Positions 43,127 through 54,400 of a stretch of DNA of 64,000 nucleotides are shown in pieces. The notes below the pieces were generated by a model. The model ran no database searches. It had not been told where the DNA came from and worked only from the letters and a program-made list of their open reading frames with translations. Where the stretch lies: contig NC_090025.1 in assembly GCF_037176765.1 (NCBI RefSeq), positions 171,538,040-171,602,039 of the forward strand, read 5' to 3'. The DNA comes from Anolis sagrei (Eukaryota > Chordata > Lepidosauria > Squamata > Anolidae). How positions within the stretch are numbered: position 1 is the first letter of the stretch; the number at the start of each line of letters is the position of its first letter. Both the position numbers and the translations under genes were made by a program.

Positions 43127-43341
43127 GTCCATCTGCACTGCTGAATTAATGCAGTTTGATACCACTTCAGCTGCCATGGCTGAACACTATGGAATTATAG
43201 GAGCTGTAGTTTTGCAAGTTCTTTGGTCTTCTCCATCAAGAAAAGGTAAAGACATTGTAAAACTACAATTCCCATGATACCATAGCACTGAGCTGTAGAA
43301 GTTAAAGTGGTATCAAACTGCATTAATTCCACAGTGTAGTA
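43127..43341. mobile_element. Palindromic MITE (family P1)
   Basis: Nearly complete fold-back from 'gtccatctgcactgctgaat' to 'aattccacagtgtag'. Its right end served as the target for the SINE at 43342-43598. Confidence 0.88.
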
Positions 43342-43598
43342 GGGAGCCCCTGTGGTGGCGCAATGAGTTAAACTCTTGTGCCGGCAGGACTGCTGACCAA
43401 AAGGTCGGCAATTCAAATCTGGGGAGTGGGGTGAGCTCCTGTCTGTCAGCTCCAGCTTCTCATGAGAGGAGCCTCCCACAGCATGGTAAAACACTCAGGT
43501 GTCCCCTGAGCAACGTCCTTGCAGACAGCCAATTCTCTCACATCAGAAGCAACTTGCAGTTTCTCAAGTCGCTCCTGACACAAGAAAAAAAACCAACC
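43342..43598 (+). mobile_element. tRNA-derived SINE (S1)
   Basis: Full-length S1 with a perfect 10-bp TSD cagtgtagta (43332-43341 and 43599-43608). Confidence 0.93.
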
Positions 43599-43639
43599 CA
43601 GTGTAGTAGAATAGTTTCAAGCTGTGGTGGCTAGACAAC

Positions 43640-44110
43640 AATCACCCACAAAAGTGCATTAAAAAGCAGCCCTAAATGTGCATCAGTGCACTGTGGTTTG
43701 TGTAATCATTATGTGGGCCACAAGCTGGTTCCAGGATTTCCTATCGGCACAGCAAAACCACTGTCTTCAATACTGGACTGAAACAGCATTGAAGGTCATA
43801 GCAAATCTCCTTTGGTTAGATCTTGCCAGAAAGAGCTCTGTAATAGGGTCAACACACACCGGAGTCACCTTGAACATGTATGTTAATCATTAGGAGCAAC
43901 TTCTTAATGGTGACAGCTGCTTTGCAGTGGAACAAACCACTTCAGGAACAAAGCTTGGAACACCGAAACTTTGAACAAAATGTCCAGAAACCTCAGCCAC
44001 TATGGCCATGGTGCACTGTCCTTTGCAGAATCAGAGGTCCATGACCAGCTCTGGAAAACTGTGTCTTGTATTCAAAACTCCCAATTGAGTTGAATAGATT
44101 AAATGATCTC
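43640..44110. other. Unannotated, with a weak LINE-like stretch
   Basis: 43885-43950 ('gagcaacttcttaatggtga') resembles an eroded CR1/L3 tail. Nothing else is recognisable. Confidence 0.35.
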
Positions 44111-44111
44111 T

Positions 44112-44475
44112 AAGGCCCCTTCTACACTGTCATATAAAATGTACTTTTTATTTATTTACTATATTTATATACCACCTTTCTCATCCCGGGGGGGACTCAA
44201 GGTGGTTTACAACATATTAATGGCAAAAATTCGATGCCATATACATATAGAAAGAAAAAAAATTGTAATAACTAAATACTAATTTATATAACTATAAATT
44301 AAAATAATTAAAACCATTAAACATAAGATATAAACAACATTTAAACATTAAAATCCAGATTATCTGCTCTGAACTGGATTATATGGCAGTTTAGACTCGT
44401 AGAATCCAGTTTAAAGCAGATAATGTGGATTATCTGCTTGGATAATCTAGATTATATGGCAGTGTAGAAGAGGCC
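44112..44475. mobile_element. Palindromic MITE (family P3), split by L2-type tail
   Basis: Ends 'ggccccttctacactgtc' / 'cagtgtagaagaggcc' are inverses. 'agattatctgctctgaactg' is mirrored inside. An L2-type tail interrupts it at 44146-44345. Confidence 0.85.
44146..44345 (-). mobile_element. L2-type LINE 3' end
   Basis: The minus strand reads 'ccaccttgagtccccc' into (aaat)n-type tail sequence. Confidence 0.7.
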
Positions 44476-44479
44476 TAAG

Positions 44480-45094
44480 CATGCCTTACAACTCCAGCAT
44501 AAATGATTCTGGTGTTTTGGCCAGGATTATGCAGTTCTCTTCTTGACCAGAAATGACAGTTTTCTAAAAACAGAAGGGAGTTAAGAAAATACAAAACTCC
44601 ATCAAAGTTTTGCTTCCTATTGAACTGGAAGAAAACATAAATACCCTCATCTTGCTACAGTATCTAGTGTTGATATAAAGAAAAATTTATATTTTCCCAT
44701 CTTATATTTCTGTTTCCCAACCCCGTGAACTCTGTCCTTGTGGGATTCTAGGAGTTTTAGTTTTGAAAGGGGAACTTTCCAAACCTCTGCCCTAAATAAG
44801 TGTTTAGTGCAGAAAGCTTTTCTAAACAAAAAAAGGACCACTTCTCCATATTGCCACTGAACAATGAAGTGGTGAAGACACCATGAGCATTTGAAAGAAG
44901 CTATTGCTAAGATATGGCAGTATTTCAACAGTGAATTACTTCTGCATTGCTCAAAACTCAAAATTATTCTCTGCACCAAGTAAAAATTGTTTTTATAAAA
45001 CAAGGTATGTTTTCAGTACAGAAAGGTCTTCAAGCAGATGTCTCCTTTGCATTACTGACCTGCTGAAAAATACTGTGCAGATATTCTATCTTCT
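44480..45094. other. Unannotated intergenic sequence
   Basis: No motif recognised. The 118-codon minus frame at 44647-45003 has no familiar domain. Confidence 0.4.
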
Positions 45095-45102
45095 CCTCTG
45101 GA

Positions 45103-45421
45103 CAGGCATGTAGCCGGGGGGGGGGGGGGGCTCAGGGGGCTTCAGCCCCCCCCCCCCCGAAATTCTCATGGTGGTTCGTGAAAAGGCCTTACTGGTGCAT
45201 TATTTAAACTGTTATGTTTATTAATATCATGATTTGATCACCATTCTCAATATATCCCATATGCATGGGGGTATTGGGGTAATGATACAAAAGGTTTGCT
45301 AGGCTAGACCCTCTTTCACTCAGACTCAGCCCCTCCCCCGAAACTCAGCCCCCCCCCGAAACCCCCCTGAAAATATTTTAGCCCCCCCCCCCCCCGAAAC
45401 GAAATCCTGGCTACGGGCCTG
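45103..45421. mobile_element. hAT-type MITE (G/C-run subterminal type)
   Basis: Ends caggcatgtagcc and ggctacgggcctg are inverted. A perfect 8-bp TSD cctctgga (45095-45102 and 45422-45429) flanks it. Subterminal poly-G/poly-C runs are long. The same terminal type occurs at 50337-50838. Confidence 0.9.
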
Positions 45422-45834
45422 CCTCTGGACATACATTTGACATATTTTTTGGGGGGAAAGACAGCAGACAAAAGACAGTGGAGATCAGGGCTGAACACCA
45501 TTTGGCCCAGGGGTCTGGATGTGGCCCTCAAAAGTATTTGGTGTGGCCCGCAGAGGCTCTGAGCTCAAACCTTTGAGAGAGAAGGTCACATGCAGCACAA
45601 CAGCAGAGCAGCCATTAGAAACTGCCATTCTCTCCTCCAAGTATTTTACCTCTACATGTTTCCTTTCTGTATGCACCAAAGTTACCAAACTAACCTGTGA
45701 CAAAAGAGGCATCACCCACTGATACAGCCTGGATGCCTGAAGTGATGGTTTCAGTTGGAAACATGGCTGGGGAGGTTGTTGGACTCAAATTGCAGTAGTG
45801 GGCTGCAGAGATGAAATATTAAGGGGTTTATTTA

Positions 45835-46560
45835 TTTATTGTGTCAGAATTGAGGGTGCAGTTATAAATTTTTAATATAAAAAACCACAAATATAAAAAC
45901 TTGGCATTATACTAGATTTCCTTTGACCAGAAGCTGGCCACTTGGAGTGCCTCTGGTGCTGCTATGAGAATGTCCCCCATTGTGCATGTGGCAGGGCTCA
46001 GACTGCATTGTAGTAGGTGGTCTGTGGTGTGCTCTCTTCTACACTCACATGTTGTGGACTCTACTTTGTAGTCCCATTTCTTAAGGGTGGCTCTGCATCT
46101 CATGGTGCCAGAGTGCAGTCTGTTTACTGCCTTCCAGGTTGCCCAGTTTTCTATGTGCCCAGAAGGTAGTTTCTCTTTCGGTATCAGCCATTAATTGGGG
46201 TTCTAGGTTTTAGCCTGCCACTTTTGGACTCCTGCTTGCTGAAGTATTCCTGTGGGTATCTCTGTAGATCTTAGGAAGCTGTTTTTTTTATTTAAGGCAT
46301 TGCCTTGCTGGCTGATATCCAAACAGAGGATGGGCCAGAGATGTCATTGCCTTGGTCTTTTCATTATTGACTACTACTTCTCGGCAGATGTCTGGTGGTG
46401 CAATACTGGCTAAACAGTATAATTTTTCCAGTGGTGTAGGGCATAGACATCCTGTGATAATGCAGCATGTCTGATTAAGAACCACCCACTGTTTTAGTGT
46501 GGTGAAATTAGGCATGCGTATTCAGCAGCAGAGTAGCAAAGCGTAAGGGCAGATGTCTTC
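45835..46560 (-). mobile_element. Non-LTR retrotransposon C-terminal fragment (family X)
   Basis: The minus strand includes MRCRATLKKWDYKVESTTCE and CRREHTTDHLLQCSLSPATC, then a 3' tail. Closely related to 36105-36838. Confidence 0.75.
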
Positions 46561-47690
46561 ACTGTATCTGGTTGTGGTCCCCAGGTTGTACCAGTCAGCT
46601 TTCGTACGATATTATTTCTTGCACCATTTTGGGCCTGATATTCAAGCAGTGTTTCTTGTAAATCAGAGCACGGCCCAGAATTTTAAGTACCTATTTTAAG
46701 GGGTACCTGACCTTTATTCAGGGAGGTGGGAATCTTGAGCTCCAAGTTATGTTAAAAATTGACATTAGATTTGACCATTTCAGAGAGAGAAGGTAGTAAA
46801 GGAAAGGGGACCCTGTTCTTTCCTCTGCTCCTCTTCTTTTCTCTTTGCCTCTCTTGTCTCCTTCTCACCAGGCGGCAAAACCACCAACTCCACAACATTC
46901 ACTTGTGAGGGAGAAAATTAGCTATGCCACTCTTTTTTTTCTCTTTTCTTCTGGGTTGCCTCTGTTATCTCCTCATCCTCTAGTGGGAAAAGCCTTCAAT
47001 TCCCCACTGTTCATTTCCCTCACTTCTGAAGGAGAAACATATCTTCATCGTGAAGTTGTTGGGTCTTCATAGGGAAACTAAGTCTTTCCATCACCCCTCC
47101 TTAGAAGGAGACAGCAGAGGCAACCCAAAGAAAAAGCAAGGTCAGTGGAGGCAAGAGCTAAGGCACCTCTTTTTCCCCTCAGAAAAGGACTGCAACTTGC
47201 CAATTTGCTGAGGGAAGGTGGGCTAATTTTGGGCTAATCCACTTTGCTGTTTGCTCTGAAGGAAAAGCGCCCTCTCACAAACCTGAAGCGAGATGCTAAA
47301 AACTTATTTGCAGCCCAAAGAGCTTTATCCTATGTAATTTTGGCCCATTACTTCCAAGTTGTGCCAACCTGGTGTAGATGCACCATACCTGTCTGCCCCA
47401 TCATAAAGAAGTAACCAGTAGTGCTGAAGTTCTTAGGCACCATCTAGTGGTTACAACTTTGAAGTACAAACCAGACAGAGAAATGTGGAGCCTCCTTTTT
47501 GTAAGGGAAGGAAATATCCCCTTGTAATGTCTTCTTACAGTCAATGCAAGACAGTCCCCTATCTTCCATATAATGCCAATCATGTTGTTAAATAGAAATA
47601 AAGTTTTGTTGTGTGTCTGCTGGTGTTTTTCCTCCCAGGCCTTTGTGTGTGCATCAGTTGGAAAGGAAGTATATAACCTGTTTAGTGAGG
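46561..47690. other. Unannotated intergenic sequence
   Basis: No gene recognised. A CT-rich segment at 46815-47045 looks like an old tandem duplication (two related units of about 110 bp, each ending with text like 'gagggagaaa' or 'gaaggagaaac'). Confidence 0.4.
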
Positions 47691-47699
47691 AAGGAAAGT

Positions 47700-47935
47700 G
47701 GACCCTGTAAAACTATAGCTCCCAGGATTCTATAGCATTGAACCAGAAGGTTATAGTGGTGTCAAATTGCATCCGTTCAGCAGTATAGATGTACCCATGG
47801 CTCAATAATATGGAATCCTGGGAGTTGCAGTTTGGTGAGGCACCAGTGCTCTTCGGTAGAGAGGGCTAAAGACTTTGCAAAACTACAAGTCACAGGATTC
47901 CATTGTATAGTGCAACCCCACTAATTCTCTTTGGT
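47700..47935. mobile_element. Two P1 MITE halves in swapped order
   Basis: A right half ('gtaaaactatagctcccagg' to 'cagtatagatgtaccc') is followed directly by a left half ('catggctcaataatatggaa' on). Two insertions or a rearranged tandem would explain it. Confidence 0.7.
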
Positions 47936-48244
47936 TTTACACAGCAGAAGGGTACAAAAACTTAAGACATTTGAGGCACTAAATAGAAACAAAAATCCCA
48001 CCACTTCTATATTTCAATCATTTCAAATGTTAAGACTGATCTCTGATCCGGTATCTTTTTAGATCAGCTTTCTGGAATAGAAAGATGGGATCCTGCTTTA
48101 TCCCAGTAATAGGCCATAGCTCTATCTAAACATCTCACTGACCAGAAGTTTAGGCAGAAGGGGTATTTTGTTGTTGTTCACCAGCATTAACTGGAAATGC
48201 TGGGGATTGAACCTTGAACGCTCTCTGAAAAGGAAGTAGATGGG

Positions 48245-48897
48245 TGGTTGTAGGTTTTTCTGTGTTATATGGCCATGTTCTAGAGACATTTTATCCTGAC
48301 GTTTCGCCTGCATCTAGGGCAAGCATCCTCAGAGGTAGTGAGGTCTGTTGGAAGTAGGAAAATGGGTTTATATATCTGTGGAATGACCAGGGTGGGACAA
48401 AGGACTCTTGTCTGCTGGAGCTAGGTGTGAATGTTTCAACTGACCACCTGAATTAGCATTTGATGGCTTGGCAGTGCCTGGGGGACTCTTTTGTTAAGAG
48501 GTGATTAGATGTACCTGATTATTTACTCTCTGTTGTTTTGCTGTTGTAATTTTAGAGTTTTTTTTAATATTGGTAGCCAGATTTTCTTCATTTTCATGGT
48601 TTCCTCCTTTCTGTTGAAATTCTCCACATTCTTGTGGATTTCAATGGCTTCTCTGTGTAGTCTGACATGGTGGTTGTCTACCGTATACCATGCAGCTGTG
48701 GACAAGTCTACATAGGGACCACCAAATGGAGCGCCCAAACACGAATCAAGGAACATGAAAGGCACTGCAGACTACTTCAACCAGAGAAGTCAGCCATAGC
48801 AGAGCACCTGATGAACCAGCCTGGACACAGCATATTATTAGAGAACACCGAAATGCTGGAGCACTCTCACAACCACCATGTCAGACTACACAGAGAA
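48245..48897. mobile_element. Penelope-like element with GIY-YIG domain, inverted halves
   Basis: Minus strand 48245-48670 holds the 3' region. Plus strand 48667-48897 encodes a GIY-YIG endonuclease: VVYRIPCSCGQVYIGTT, then RIKEHERHCRLLQPEKSAIA and EHLMNQPGHSILLENTEMLE. The conserved Tyr pair (VYRI..VYIG) and the Arg of the helix are visible. GIY-YIG next to a telomerase-related reverse transcriptase defines Penelope-like elements; the RT itself is absent here. The two parts meet head to head at 48667-48675. Confidence 0.88.
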
Positions 48898-48945
48898 GTA
48901 CAACTCCCAAATGACAAATCAACCCTACCCCCCCCCCCCACCAAT

Positions 48946-50154
48946 TGTTTCAGGATCCTGATGTGGGAACTGATGAGTGAAATGATGGTGCTGAGGCTGA
49001 GGTACAAGATGGAGATGGTTTGGTCAATGATTTTCATACAGACAATGACAGAGAGGCCCCAGTGCAAAGGGCAGTTTCTCATGAGAATATCCCTGCTGGG
49101 TCCAGCAATGATAGTTCACTCCCTCTCTCTGTGAGCTCTCAAGATTTGCGTTTGGAAATCAAGTCCATGTGCCATGGAAATCCTGTTCAAGGGGTCTTGT
49201 TCCTGTGGAGTTTGTTAGCCTTTTGGATTGCCTTTGCATCCTGTTGATTCCTGTCTGGATTAATGCTGTCTTGGGTTGCTTTTATTTCTTGTGTGGACAT
49301 TGCTTTTATGGACTTATTACTTTTTGGAACCTTCTTATTTACTTACAGGCATTTATTCCTTCTGGCTTTTTGTTGTTGTTGTTCATTCGTTCAGTCGTCT
49401 CCGACTCTTCATGACCTCATGGACCAGCCCATGCCAGAGCTCCCTGTTGGCCGTCATCACCCCCAGCTCGTTCAAGGTCAGTCCAGTCACTTCAAGGATG
49501 CCATCCATCCATCTTGCCCTTGGTCAGCCCCTCTTCCTTTTACCTTCCACTTTCCCCAGCATAATTGTCTTCTCTAGGCTTTGCTGTCTCCTCATGATGT
49601 GGCCAAAGTACTTCAACTTTGTCTCTAGTATCCTTCCCTCCAGTGAGCAGCCGGGCTTTATTTCCTGGAGGATGGACTGGTTGGATCTTCTCGCAGTCCA
49701 AGGCACTCTCAGCACTTTCCTCCAACACCACAGTTCAAAAGCATCGATCTTCCTTCGCTCAGCCTTCCCTAAGGTCCAGCTCTCACATCCGTAGGTTACT
49801 ACAAAGAATACCATGGCTTTTGATTATGAGGATCTTTGTTGCCAGTGTGATGTCTCTACTCTTTACTATTTTATTGAGACTGGACATTGCTCTCCTCCCA
49901 AGAAGGAAGCGTCTTCTGATTTCCTGGCCACAGTCTGCATCTGCAGTAATCTTTGCACCTAGAAATACAAAGTCTGTCATGGCCTCCACATTTTCTCCCT
50001 CTATTTTCCAGTTGTCTATCATTCTTGTTGCCATAATCTTGGTTTTTTTGACGTTTAGCTGCAACCCAGCTTCAATAAAAGATGATTTGTTTCTTCACTC
50101 TTTGTGCGGTGTGTATTAAAGTCAGAGGGCTTCTTTCTGACCTGGAGTGCAACA
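48946..50154 (+). mobile_element. Solo LTR (fossil) inside SPIN, itself split by BovB
   Basis: Ends TGTTTCAGG and GAGTGCAACA (TG...CA) with a perfect 5-bp TSD ccaat (48941-48945 and 50155-50159). AATAAA lies near the 3' end (about 50075). Without the BovB insert it is about 508 bp. No internal region is present. The family is not assigned. It is younger than the SPIN copy and older than the BovB insert. Confidence 0.85.
49371..50071 (-). mobile_element. BovB (RTE) LINE 3' end
   Basis: The minus strand carries QLNVKKTKIMATRMIDNW, FVFLGAKITADADCGQEI, YGCESWTLGKAERRKIDAFE, then YFGHIMRRQQSLEKT. 5'-truncated at about 50071. It keeps CGA where the copy at 7439-8956 has TGA. The frames are broken near 49524-49815. 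Confidence 0.95.
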
Positions 50155-50336
50155 CCAATATTCAAAATGTGGGTGTATCGGGTATTTGTGACAAATTTGT
50201 TCCAATGAGTGAAAATACATCCTGCATATCAGATATTTACATTAAGATTCATAACAGTAGCACAATAACAGTTGTGAAGTAGCAACGGAAATAATTTTTT
50301 GGTTGGGGGGGGGTCACCACAACGTATATTAAGGGG

Positions 50337-50838
50337 CAGGGCCGAAGCCAGAAAAAAATTTCGGGGAGGGTTGAAAATTTCGGGGGGGGGGGGGGAAGGT
50401 TTGAAAATTTTGGGAAGGGTTGAAAATTTCGGGGGGGGGGGGGGGGGAGGGTTGAAACCTGCCTCCTAGCTCACGCTGAAGAAAAGAGCACAGCAGGGGG
50501 CAGAACAACCTTCAATAGCCTGTAGCTCAACTCCTGTCAACCACCTCCACCAAGTCTGGCCTCCTTAATGAGAGCATTCAACACACACACCCCCAACTTG
50601 GTTGCTTCACTACATCGGCTATTGCTGCAAGTAATGACAGTGTGAATAAATTGTCAATATTTGCTTGACATAGTGCTTGCAGTTCTGGAGGGACTCTTAA
50701 TTTTTTGCATCTCATAGACTTAGCATGGAGATTTGGTTAACCAGTTTAAATTCATGAGTAAACCAGGTTTTTTTAAAAAATCTGAAACATTTGGGAGGGG
50801 GGTTGAACCCCTAACACCACCCCCTCGCTACAGGCCTG
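50337..50838. mobile_element. hAT-type MITE (G-run subterminal type)
   Basis: Ends cagggccgaagcc and gctacaggcctg are partly inverted, as in 45103-45421. Subterminal 'gttgaaaatttcgggg' repeats with long G runs. No clear TSD because the right flank is rearranged. Confidence 0.7.
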
Positions 50839-50844
50839 CCAGCT

Positions 50845-50958
50845 GAATATCAGATATTTACATTAAGATTCATAACAGTAGCAAAATAACAGTTGTGAAG
50901 TAGCAACGGACATAATTTTTTGGTTGGGGGGGGGGTCACCACAACGTGCATTAAGGGG
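50845..50958 (-). repeat. Second copy of the adjacent SPIN fragment
   Basis: It repeats 50220-50336 almost exactly, including non-consensus changes and the same small deletion before 'ttaagggg'. This indicates a local duplication, not a second insertion. Confidence 0.8.
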
Positions 50959-50959
50959 A

Positions 50960-51323
50960 AAGCAGAGGACCAGTGGGTGCCTGCTTTGTTCTCCTCCTCC
51001 CCTTTCGGGAGACGCCCTTCCTGGAGTCACGGGATTGAGAGAGAGAGAGCACACGCGCGTGCGTGACCCTTCCTCTCTGCTCTGCTCTGCTCTTCCCTTC
51101 CGCGAGGCGCTCGGCGGCCTGCAGGGGGCGCGCTGTCTCCGCGGCTCCGCAGCGCTCGGCTGTCCTTTCGCTCCCGGAAGGAGCCGGAGCCGGAGCGGGG
51201 ACCATGCAGCCCCTCTGCTAGCAGATCTTAAGAGAAGAAAGGAAGCAGGAGGAGGAGGAGGAGGAGTGGGAGTGGGGCTGTGCAGGAGCGTCGTGCCCCG
51301 GGAGGGATGTTGGCCGGCGGGCC
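50960..51323 (+). promoter_or_regulatory. GNPTAB CpG-rich promoter and 5' leader
   Basis: A strongly CpG-rich block starts just after the SPIN duplicate and runs through exon 1. No TATA box was seen. The transcription start is unknown. Two short upstream reading frames lie in it (51204-51221 and 51307-51333). Antisense and sense long open frames over this block (50863-51664) come from GC content. Confidence 0.7.
51204..51221 (+). other. Upstream ORF in GNPTAB leader (5 codons)
   Basis: ATG with A at -3 (accATG), encoding MQPLC then TAG. It matters only if the transcript starts upstream of it. Confidence 0.4.
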
Positions 51324-51333
51324 ATGCTGCTGA
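51307..51333 (+). other. Upstream ORF overlapping the GNPTAB start (8 codons)
   Basis: ATG with G at -3, encoding MLAGGPCC then TGA at 51331-51333. It overlaps the GNPTAB start codon at 51324 in another frame, a layout that usually lowers initiation at the main start. Confidence 0.45.
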
Positions 51334-51440
51334 AGCTCCTCCAGAGACAGACCTATACCTGCCTGTCGCACCGCTATGGGCCCTGCCTTTGCCTCGGGGG
51401 CCTCGTCCTCGTGGTCGTCTCCGCCCTGCAGTTCGGAGAG
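51324..51440 (+). other. GNPTAB: GNPTAB exon 1 (coding part)
   Basis: 39 codons: cytosolic N-terminus and signal-anchor segment [19 protein letters not shown]. Donor gtgagc at 51441. Confidence 0.96.
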
Positions 51441-54400
51441 GTGAGCCAGTGAGCAGCAGGAGAAGCCCCCGGGACAGAGGGCCACCCCTTCCCACGCCGC
51501 CTTGTTGTTTACCTTGTTTCCTTTGCATCCACAGCCAGCTGATCTTCCCAAAGCCTCCTCAGGCTTTGTTTTCTCTTTGCCTTCATAGCAAGCCTTTCTC
51601 CCAACCTATAGACCTTAATTCTCCCCTTTCTCTTTGGTTTCCCTTTCCATGTCTAACCAGCTGATCTCCTCTGCCATATGGAGCGTCTTTTCCCTTTCCA
51701 TGCATGGCCGGTGTTAACTCCCAGAATCTGCCTTATGGGCTTTGTTTTCTTTCTCTGAGCACTCATAGCCAGCTTTCTTTCTGGTCCTCCTTTGCATTTA
51801 TAGCAGGCATGGGCCTTCCAGATGTTTTGGACTGTCTCTGCCATTCCTAACAGCCTCAGGCCCCTTCCTTTTCCCTCTCAGGTTTTGGATTCCAACTCCC
51901 ACCATTCCTAACAGCCTCTGGCCCCTTCCTTTTCCCTCTCAGATTTTGGACTCCAACTCCCACCATTCCTAACAGCCTCAGCCCCCTTCCCTTTCCCTCC
52001 CAGGTTTTGGACTCCAACTCCCACAATTCCTAACAACCTCAGGCCCCTTCCTTTCCCCTCTCAGATTTTGGACTTCAACTCCCACCATTCCTAACAGCCT
52101 CAGGCCCCTTCCTTTTCCATCTCAGGTTTTGGACTCCAACTCTCACCATTCCTAACAGACTCAGGCCCCTTCCTTTTCCCTCTCAGGTTTTGGACTCCAA
52201 CTTCCACCATTCCTAACAGCCTCAGGCCCCTTCCTTTCCCCGCTCAGGTTTTGGACTTCAACTCCCACCATTCCTAACAGCCTCAGGCCCTTTCCTTTTT
52301 CCTCTCAGGTTTTGGATTTCAACTCCCATCATTCTGTTAGGGAGTTGCAATCCAAAACCCCTGGAAGGCCCAAGTTGACCCATGCATGAGCTATTGCGAC
52401 CTAATTTGCATATGGTTTCTGATTGGCCAACCTTAACATTCTAACATACTTAAGCGACTGAGGGGGGAAAGGAAAGGGCCTGAGTCTGTTATGAATGGTG
52501 GGAGTTGCAGTCCAAAACACCTGAAGGGCCCAAGTTGGCCCATGCCTGATGTATATGCAGCTTTGTCCCCCATGAGCCTCCTTTGCCTCATAGACCTTCC
52601 TAAAATCATAGTTAGGACCCTTCCACACAGCCCTCTATCCCAGAATATCAAGGCAGAAAATCCCATAATATCTGCTTTGAACTGGGTTATCTTGAGTCCA
52701 CACTCAGATAATGTGGGATTTTCTGCCTTGATATTCTGGGATATAGGGCTGTGTGGAAGGGGCCCCGAGGGTTATCCGGTCTAACCCCATCCCTGCTATG
52801 CAGGCACACACAATGAAAACTCTCCCAACAGATGGCCTTCCAACCTCTGCTTAAGAACCTCCAGAGAAGGAAATTCTGCCACACTCCCAGGCAGCATATC
52901 TCATGGACAAATAGTCTTACTATGCATTGTCGAAGGCTTTCTTAGCTGGAATCACTGGGTTGCTATGAGTTTTCCAGGCTGTATACCCATGTTCTAGAAG
53001 CATTCTCTCCTGACCTTTCACCCACATCTGTGGCAGGCATCCTCAGAGGTTGTGAGGTCTGTTGGAAACCAGGCAAGTGGGGTTTATATATCTGCAGAAG
53101 GTCCAGATGGTAGAAAGAACTCTTGTCTGTTTAAGGTAGGTGTGGATGTTACAATTAATCACTTTGATTAGCATTGAAAAGCCTTGCAGCTTCAAGGTCT
53201 GACTGCTTCCTGAATGGGGGAATCCTTTTTTGGGAAGTGTTATCTAGCCCTGATTGTTCACAATCTCTGAGGATGCCTGCCATAGATGCTGGCGAGATGT
53301 TTCTGAAACATGGCCATACTGCCCAGAAAACTCCTAACAGTGGGAGTTGAAGTCCAAAACACTTGATGGGCCCAAGTTTGCCCATGCCTGCTGTAGACCC
53401 TATTATCTCCTGAAAGATCCTGCTGAGGTATCATTTCTCATCTATGTGTGCCAGCTATGCTTGCATCTCCTTCCTTTCCAGTTTTTCCCAGTATCTCTCC
53501 CATCTCGGTTTATTTTGGGCCCTAAATATTACCTGCCTTCGAGCAGGGAAGGATTTTGCTCCTTCACTGCTTTTCACCCTTAGAATCATAGAGTTAGAAG
53601 AGGCCTTATGGGCCATCTAGTCCAACCCCTTTCTGCCAAGAAGCAGGAAAATTGCCTCCAAAGCACCCCGACAGATGGCCATCATGCCTCTTTTTAAAAG
53701 CCTCCAAAGAAGGAGACTCCGCTGCACTCCGGGACAGAGAGTTCAATTGCTGAACAGTTTTCACAGTTCGGAAGTTCTTCCTCATGTTCAGGTGGAATCT
53801 CCTTTCCTGTAGCTTAAAGCCATTGTTGTGCATCGTAGTCTCCGGGGCAGCAGAAAACAAGCTTGCGCCCTCTTCCCTAAGACTTCCCCTCACATATTTA
53901 TCCATGGCCCTCATCTTGTCTCCTCTCAGCCTTCTCTTCTTCACACTAAACATGCCCAGCTCTTTAAGCTGCTCCTCATAGGGCTTGTTCTCCAGACCCC
54001 TGATCATTTTAGTCACCCTCCTCTGGACACATTTCACTTTGTCAACATCTCCCTTCAATTGCGGTGCCCAGAATTGGACACTGTATTCCAGGTGTGGTCT
54101 GACCAAGGCAGAATAGAGGGCTAGCATGACATCCCTGGATCTAGACATTATATTCCTATTTATGCAGGCCAGAATTTTTTGAGTTTTGCTGAGAGAGAGC
54201 ACAATGGGCTATCTTTTTGTTTATGGTGACGTTGTTCCTGCAACTGAGGCATCTGTCCTTTATCTCGCTGATGTGGAGTAAAACGAGAGAGCAGACTTAT
54301 CCAAGGATGCTACAGCTCCATGTTTGGAGTTTTGTTTTAAAATCAATCCTTGAGGTTGACAAAATTGTGTTGACTTTCAATGTTTCTAGGTAGGGCAACA

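Larger units (their letters stand above)
48898..50336 (-). mobile_element. SPIN-like hAT element, interrupted
   Basis: 48898-48945 ('caactcccaaatgacaaatc') and 50155-50336 ('gcatatcagatatttacatt') are adjacent parts of one SPIN-like element in minus orientation, split by a solo LTR. The outer terminus is missing a few bases present in the copy at 32641. Confidence 0.82.

Noticed and set aside
49276-50119. Plus-strand frames of 166-172 codons
   Set aside because: They are antisense shadows of the BovB element on the minus strand.
50863-51664. Open frames over 200 codons on both strands near GNPTAB
   Set aside because: They come from the GC-rich promoter block. The real exon 1 uses another frame and matches GNPTAB.
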